Shown here one piece after another: positions 58,010 through 64,000 of a stretch of 64,000 nucleotides of DNA. Numbering within the stretch: the first letter of the stretch is position 1; the number at the start of each line of letters is the position of its first letter. This DNA is from Taudactylus pleione (taxonomy: Eukaryota > Chordata > Amphibia > Anura > Myobatrachidae): assembly GCA_031769625.1 (NCBI GenBank), contig JAUIMM010000121.1, positions 10,931,501 to 10,995,500 of the forward strand, given 5' to 3'. Both the position numbers and the translations under genes were made by a program. The notes below the pieces were generated by a model that saw nothing but the letters and a program-made list of their open reading frames with translations, was not told the DNA's origin and did not search any database.

Positions 58010-58570
58010 ATATGTCTCTTTTAGTATGAAATTGCAGGGGAAAATTACTTTTTAAACGAAAAAAATTTTTTTTTCCTAAAAACAACATTTAAACTTTATA
58101 TAAAGTCGTATAGTTATTATATCAAAGACATTTTTAAGAATTTTTTTTTTTAATTGTTTCATAGAATATCCCCTAATATTCAGCTTAATCTGTGCTGTGA
58201 ATTATTTCCTAGGTCATGGCGTCAGTGACTCATAAGGGCACACAAGGCAGGGGTGCTGTATGGTGCAAGCTGCCCAGCATAAAGCCAAATCTATATAGCC
58301 TCTTCTGTGCAAAGTGTAGCCCAATGAGATCATAAACCATGGTAACAGGTTCCATTTATCATCTTTCTAGCCACTTGTGAGCAGGAGATTTCAGCTTAAA
58401 CTGGGTTCACACTTGTACAATCACACTTCAGATGCGATTTTACTTTAGATTAGACCTATACAATCTAACTTGAGATCTTCGACCACCATCTGTCTAAAAT
58501 ATCAGATGAAAAGACCCAAAGACAGCAGTAGCATAGGCAGAACATACAGCAGCGCGTACACACTTCACCT
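58010..58570. other. Intronic sequence, nothing recognised
   Basis: Contains poly-T/A runs (58062-58075, 58141-58152) only. Confidence 0.4.
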
Positions 58571-58573
58571 TTA

Positions 58574-59092
58574 GGGCCTGATTCAGCATGGATCGCAACT
58601 GCCAAAGCGTATGGAGACGGCCGATTGTTGGGTACTGCGCATGCATCGCAGTGCACGAAGGCACCACTTTGATCGCACTGCGATCACGCAGACCATGGCG
58701 AGCCATCGCAGAGTGATTGACAGGGAGTGAGTATTTGGGGGTGGTGACAGGAGGGTGGTCGATGAAACGCAGGCGTGCCTGTCCGTTTGAACGCCGTTGT
58801 ATGGACGTGCATAAATTAGCCACTGCTATTGCATGCGCAGCTTGAGTACTTACTGCATGCTACGAGGTTAGCAAGTAAGGTCAGGGCTGCTGCAATTCTG
58901 CGTGATTCACTGATGTATACTTAGGACTGCAAGGTATTACGGATGTGAGATAGCGGTAGTGAGAGGCAGTGGGCGTCTCTATGCTGGTAGTGCGACGGCA
59001 TTGAGATAGCATTAATTAGCATATTTTCGCAGCAGCCCTGCTTGCGATTACAGAGCTGCGATCGCAATAACGATCCTTAATGAATCAGGCCC
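58574..59092. mobile_element. Harbinger-type MITE, gggcctgattca family
   Basis: ttagggcctgattca (58571-58585) and tgaatcaggccctaa (59081-59095) are exact complements. The flanks are TTA and TAA, so the 3-bp target is not a perfect duplicate. The interior is rich in gcgatcgca-like words. It shares blocks with 7624-7878. Confidence 0.75.
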
Positions 59093-59454
59093 TAAGTCCG
59101 ATATCGCACCATGGAATCGGAAGGAAATTAAACTGCACATAAAACCTGATCTTTTGAAGAGACCAGTTTTCTACAGACAAAACATGATTGAAGGTGTGTA
59201 CACACTCTCAAGAGATTGCATGAACTGGTCAGAAATCGAAAGAACGGCCTGACCCCCGTTCCTCTTTCTATTCATTACTGATTTTACTTAACTACAATAA
59301 TGTTGTAACTCTCTGCAAGAACTCTCTTAGCCCTGGAGTAAGTCATTATACATTTTAAATTATAACCATAAGTGAGCAGGAAAATTATCATAAAATGTTT
59401 TTAGAGTATCTTATTACCAGTTGGAGGATACGAGTATCTAAACCTCTTTTTCAG

Positions 59455-59589
59455 GACACCGATATTCAGCCGCCTCGTAGAGGACATATTGGAGAACACT
59501 TTGCAGAACATTATGACTGAAGCGAACCGTGGAGAAGTTGTACTCACAACCCGCCCTCGTGTCATCGCTCTGCCTCCTGTGACCCCCAG
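59455..59589 (+). CDS. CFAP65: CFAP65-like exon k (135 bp, phase 2-2)
   Basis: The acceptor is aacctctttttcag and the donor is gtctgc, a weaker donor. The peptide contains '[20 protein letters not shown]' followed by '[14 protein letters not shown]'. A helix then 'T-x-R-P-R-x-I-A-L-P-P' matches my memory of the extreme C-terminal region of CFAP65 proteins. Confidence 0.78.
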
Positions 59590-59687
59590 GTCTGCCATGG
59601 TGCTAGGTGTAGTAGAGTCAGGAAGGCCATAATCCTGTCCTTTACTAGTGAAAGATTGGTTCCATTGTATGGGTTCCTGACTATAGA

Positions 59688-60190
59688 TAGACAGTAAAAA
59701 TGTCGACAATGTTTAGATAGACACCAGATGTTAGACAGTCCATAGGTCGACTGGGACAAAAGGTCGACACATTAAATGTCAACATGTAAAATGGTCGACC
59801 GGTACAAATGGTCGACAGGTTCAAAAGGTCGACACAACATGGTCAACGCATGATTATTATTTTTTTGTTAGGGTTAGGCACTTCCCCCGATGATTAAGGT
59901 TAGGCACCAGGAGGGAGGGAGGGTTAGGCACTAGAAGGGACAGTTAGGGTCAGGCACCTACCCCGACGGTTAGGCATCAAGGGGAGCTTTAGGGTGAAGA
60001 TTAGGGCTAGAAAACAAAAAAGCATGTGTCGACCATTTTTTGTCAACATTTTTGACTGTCGACCATTTGTATATGTTGACCTTCTTACATGTCGACCTTT
60101 AGTGTGTCAACTTTTTGTCCCTGACGACCTTATTGATTGTCTATCATCTGGTGTCTATCTAGACACTATCGACCTTTTTACTATCTCTTA
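59688..60190. mobile_element. 'GTCGAC'-rich inverted-repeat element with TTAGGG words, copy 2
   Basis: atagacagtaaaaatgtcga at the left and actatcgacctttttactat at the right are inverted. Within, ggtcgac, gtcgacc and gtcaac recur about every 15-20 bp. The middle (59865-60000) contains gttagggttaggcac-type words like the MULE-like elements. Confidence 0.6.
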
Positions 60191-60200
60191 ATCCACACCC

Positions 60201-60583
60201 CCATTGTATACAGGAGAGTCCTCCAGCTAACTAGTCAAATTGTGGGATCCTACCTGGGTGTTGTTAACTATATAGTTTCTTCTAAATGTATTTTTTCCCA
60301 GGTCAGTATGATGTGAGCTATCTTCTTGGTAGGTATAAATATTGTGAATTAATGTGAGTAGCAATAAAAGTAGAATAGCCCGAGTCTTATTAAATATATC
60401 TGTGTACTGTCACAGATTGTCTGCCAACATGATAGGCTAGGAAAAGGGATGCATTTCATCCTACTGTACCTCAATACAGAAGACATGTTCCAGGTGACAG
60501 ACGCTTAGCACAAATTACAGCTGTGTCAACACCATAGGTCTGTGGCTTTGTGAACAAATATAACCTGGGTCTCTCTTTAACAG
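60201..60583. other. Intronic sequence before last exon
   Basis: No gene or repeat recognised; ends at the acceptor of the last exon. Confidence 0.4.
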
Positions 60584-60695
60584 GGGGATCACACCGACCT
60601 CCTCAGCCCGGGCAACATCCATGGCACACAATGTACCAGCAACTTCTAACTCGCCTGCAGCTCCAAGACCTCTTCTACCTATGGATATTCAGTGA
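60584..60695 (+). CDS. CFAP65: CFAP65-like last exon l, stop TGA at 60693-60695
   Basis: The acceptor is gtctctctttaacag. One base completes the split Arg codon, followed by 36 residues rich in Ser, Ala, Thr and Pro, ending LLPMDIQ and TGA. The twelve visible exons sum to 1,773 bp (590 codons plus stop), with no frame break. That is roughly the last third of a protein whose human form is near 1,900 residues. Confidence 0.72.
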
Positions 60696-61299
60696 TGAAC
60701 TCTCTGTCCAGCACATAGTGTAATATCACAAGGTTACTCGGCACCGCGTTCAGTAATTCATTGCCAATTAAACTAATTTAGCAATACTCCTAGTGCACTT
60801 ATAAATGCAAGTGTAACCTTTGTCTGCACATAGTGGAGACAGGCATTGTGTAGGGGATACAAATATTCAGCCTATCAATTCTCTAGAAACATCAATGAGG
60901 CACGAGGCACAAAGTGCTTCATTAATATGAGTAGTACCTAGTGAATAGATAAGCTGTAATTTCATACACATTGGTCCCCACACACTTGATGGCTCCATGG
61001 TGTATAGGCGATGGATACATTTTAAAATATCTTACCAGTAATTTAAATGTTAATAGATTATATTCAAATTGTATCGTATTCTCTGACCATAAGGCCTGTT
61101 CTGTGCTGTCTGGGTGGTTTGTGCGATGGAGCTGACATAATGACCTCTGCAACTAACAGGAATCTGTGGCTTACAAACACCCCACAATTCTGCATTGGCA
61201 GCCAGAGCTCTGAATGTACAAATCTACTAGGTGGTAATGCATTAATATGGAACATGCAACTCATGCAGTGTATGTCTGGGTTCACAAAGATAAAATAAA
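60696..61299 (+). other. Probable 3' UTR of CFAP65-like gene with AATAAA
   Basis: Non-coding sequence after the TGA. The first plausible poly(A) signal, AATAAA, is at 61294-61299 in an A-rich context (gataaaataaaatt). The assignment is inference; cleavage could be elsewhere. Confidence 0.45.
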
Positions 61300-61466
61300 A
61301 TTATTCTGATCACAAATGTTATATTTTCATGTTCTTCAATTTTCAGTGAAACAACAAATTTTAATAATAATATTATTTTTAATTCTGCAGAGGTTCTGGT
61401 TTTAATGTTACGGTAATTTACTTTTTACATACAGTATCGCCTCCCTTCGTACTTATATCTGTACAG

Positions 61467-61601
61467 CTGCCCAGTGAACCTTCCAGGCACCAATTCATCT
61501 TCCAGCCGGATCTAGATTTGGAGAGGAGCCCAACCATCGTTGCTTTGAAATTTCTTGCTCTCCAGAAACTGGCTGACTGTGCAGACATTGTACAGCACTA
61601 A
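61467..61601 (+). CDS. Orphan candidate terminal exon, 44 codons plus TAA
   Basis: An acceptor-like cttatatctgtacag is followed by 44 open codons and TAA (61599-61601). The peptide begins LPSEPSRHQFIFQPDLDLER and contains 'IVALKFLALQKLADCADIV'. Composition and helix-like pattern look protein-coding rather than random. I do not recognise the family. It lies 770 bp after the stop of the CFAP65-like gene, so it could be an alternative last exon, the end of an overlapping gene, a gene fragment or chance. Confidence 0.3.
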   Translation: MPSEPSRHQFIFQPDLDLERSPTIVALKFLALQKLADCADIVQH

Positions 61602-62219
61602 TGTGTATACAAGCTGCTGTGAATGCAAAGTCCCGCCATGCCCTTGTAGTCATTTGCTTCCCGTCCACACTCCACTAAAGTTGGCATACAAAACAATACA
61701 GTGGAAATATTTTGTGGTTACTGGGAAATATCGGACTGACGGCCCCACTAACAAGTAGCGCCCCCTAGGCACGTGCCTAATGGTAAATTCACCACGGTCC
61801 CTTTGTGAGTAAATTCTTATGAAATAATAATTAACTGCTGGTTTGAACAAGGCCAAAAGGACACAAAACTAATTACAGTAATATCTATGAGGACAGGCCT
61901 ATCTGATTGTAAAACAATTCACTTATCTCAATGCATTGCAGGTGCTTCTCCTGATAATACATTAAACCTATAAATGGTCACTTTACGCTGACCCACCTTA
62001 TTACACCAAGTATTAGAGAAACGCTCACTCATTTCTCAGCATCCTTATCCCCTTTAATACTCCTTCTCCACCAGGTGGAACGTAATAAGGCCTACATGTT
62101 ACCTTTCAGTTCTATGACTGATTCAGAGTTTGCTACTGGATGCAAAATGTGTTCCTAGAAAAGAAAAGCATTTTGTGCTGTAGGGGAGAAAATAAAATGC
62201 AGAAACTGATTCAGAGCTG
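61602..62219. other. Downstream non-coding sequence
   Basis: I see no gene in this stretch. It is ordinary AT-rich sequence up to the start of the minisatellite. Confidence 0.4.
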
Positions 62220-64000
62220 AAGTGCAGTGTAAAATAGAGCTAGGATAGTGTAAGAACATGCAGTGTAACATAGAGGTAGGATAGTGTAAGAACATGCAGT
62301 GTAACATAGAGCTAGGATAGTGTAAGAACAGGCAGTGTAACATAGAGCTAGGATAGTGTAAGAACATGCAGTGTAACATAGAGCTAGGATAGTGTAAGAA
62401 CATGCAGTGTAACATAGAGCTAGGATAGTGTAAGAACATTCAGTGTAACATAGAGCTAAAATAGTGTAAGAACATGCAGTGTAACATAGAGCTAGGATAG
62501 TGTAAGAACATGCAGTGTAACATAGAGCTAAAAATAGTGTAAGAACATGCAGTGTAACATAGAGCTAGGATAGTGTAAGAACATGCAGTGTAACATAGAG
62601 CTAAAATAGTGTAAGAACATGCAGTGTAACATAGAGCTAATATAGTGTAAGAACATGCAGTGTAACATAGAGCTAAAAATAGTGTAAGAACATGCAGTGT
62701 AACATAGAGCTAGGATAGTGTAAGAACATGCAGTGTAACATAGAGCTAAAAATAGTGTAAGAACATTCAGTGTAACATAGAGCTAAAATAGTGTAAGAAC
62801 ATGCAGTGTAACATAGAGCTAATATAGTGTAAGAACATGCAGTGTAACAGAGCTAAAAATAGTGTAAGAACATGCAGTGTAACATAGAGCTAGGATAGTG
62901 TAAGAACATGCAGTGTAACAGAGCTAGGATAGTGTAAGAACATGCAGTGTAACATAGAGCTAGGATAGTGTAAGAACATGCAGTGTAACATAGAGCTAGG
63001 ATAGTGTAAGAACATGCAGTGTAGCATAGAGCTAGGATAGTGTAAGAACATGCAGTGTAACATAGAGCTAGGATAGTGTAAGAACATGCAGTGTAGCATA
63101 GAGCTAGGATAGTGTAAGAACTAAGAACATGCAGTGTAACATAGAGCTAGGATAGTGTAAGAACATGCAGTGTAACATAGAGCTAGGATAGTGTAAGAAC
63201 ATGCAGTGTAACATAGAGCTAGGATAGTGTAAGAACATGTAGTGTAACATAGAGCTAGGATAGTGTAAGAACATGCAGTGTAACAGAGCTAGGATAGTGT
63301 AAGAACATGCAGTGTAACATAGAGCTAGGATAGTGTAAGAACATGCAGTGTAACATAGAGCTAGGATAGTGTAAGAACATGCAGTGTAAAATAGAGCTAG
63401 GATAGTGTAAGAACATGCAGTGTAACAGAGCTAGGATAGTGTAAGAACATGCAGTGTAACATAGAGCTAGGATAGTGTAAGAACATGCAGTGTAACATAG
63501 AGCTAGGATAGTGTAAGAATATGCAGTGTAACAGAGCTAATATAGTGTAAGAACATGCAGTGTAACATAGAGCTAAAAATAGTGTAAGAACATGCAGTGT
63601 AACAGCTAGGATAGTGTAAGAACATGCAGTGTAACAGAGCTAGGATAGTGTAAGAACATGCAGTGTAACATAGAGCTAGGATAGTGTAAGAACATGCAGT
63701 GTAACATAGAGCTAGGATAGTGTAAGAACATGCAGTGTAACATAGAGCTAGGATAGTGTAAGAACATGCAGTGTAACATAGAGCTAGGATAGTGTAAGAA
63801 CATGCAGTGTAACATAGAGCTAAAATAGTGTAAGAACATGCAGTGTAACATAGAGCTAGATAGTGTAAGAACATGCAGTGTAACATAGAGCTAGGATAGT
63901 GTAAGAACATGCAGTGTAACATAGAGCTAGGATAGTGTAAGAACATGCAGTGTAACATAGAGCTAGAATAGTGTAAGAACATGCAGTGTAACATAGAGCT
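62220..64000 (+). repeat. 36-bp-unit minisatellite, about 49 units, open at the window edge
   Basis: The unit is aacatgcagtgtaacataga followed by gctaggatagtgtaag. Variants have gctaaaatag, gctaatatag, gctaaaaatag or lack the 'cat' of aacatagag. Because 36 is divisible by three, the minus strand shows long frames repeating a 12-residue MLHCMFLHYPSS motif; these are artefacts, not genes. Confidence 0.95.

Noticed and set aside
62155..63994. Long minus-strand open frames repeating MLHCMFLHYPSS
   Set aside because: The repeat unit is 36 bp, a multiple of three, so it opens one frame automatically. No gene.
62220..64000. CRISPR-like array
   Set aside because: Units are contiguous with no unique spacers, and the genome is vertebrate.

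Overview
This looks like a stretch of a large, repeat-rich vertebrate genome, most likely from a frog. Exons are short and sit in long introns, with canonical splice sites. The interspersed repeats resemble families I associate with anurans: elements carrying 'gttgcccatggcaaccaatcag', the 'tatatagcgc...gcgctttaca' repeat, an L1/Tx1-type LINE, an L2-type LINE and many hAT and Harbinger MITEs. The species cannot be fixed from the sequence alone.

One host gene accounts for the clear coding exons. Twelve + strand exons (1490-1600, 2942-3133, 3219-3365, 5983-6126, 6455-6571, 6642-6767, 14345-14404, 17816-18030, 55020-55154, 55511-55789, 59455-59589, 60584-60695) join in consistent phase into a 590-residue C-terminal portion ending at a TGA, followed by a 3' UTR with AATAAA at 61294-61299. 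The protein has ASH/MSP-like beta-sandwich segments, then a charged coiled-coil segment, then a proline-rich tail. I read it as CFAP65 (CCDC108), a ciliary/flagellar central-apparatus protein. Its 5' part lies left of the window. One intron has a GC-AG boundary.

The rest is intronic or downstream repeat. The 3.4-kb intron at 14405-17815 holds a telomere-repeat-bearing MULE-like element and a Tc1 element split by a solo LTR. The 37-kb intron at 18031-55019 holds a layered nest. An old minus-strand retrovirus (ERV-B, 20072-46463, TSD gctc) has a younger minus-strand gamma-like retrovirus (ERV-A, 20776-38396, twin 1,384-bp LTRs, TSD cttc) inside its 3' LTR. An almost full-length + strand L1 (23401-29636, 13-bp TSD) sits inside the env gene of ERV-A. 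ERV-B also carries a separate poly(A)-tailed insertion (40486-42422). ERV-A retains gag, protease/RT, RNase H, integrase and env, all broken. Gag and Pol lie in one frame separated by TAG, as in murine leukaemia virus, and the primer-binding site resembles tRNA-Pro.

Further right the same intron has a MITE, a GTCGAC-rich repeat, a hAT MITE and a 2.6-kb L2 LINE with a strongly pyrimidine-biased sense strand. The last introns hold a second telomere-repeat element, a Harbinger MITE and another GTCGAC-type element. The window ends in a 36-bp-unit minisatellite (62220-64000) that runs past the edge. No tRNA, rRNA or CRISPR was seen.
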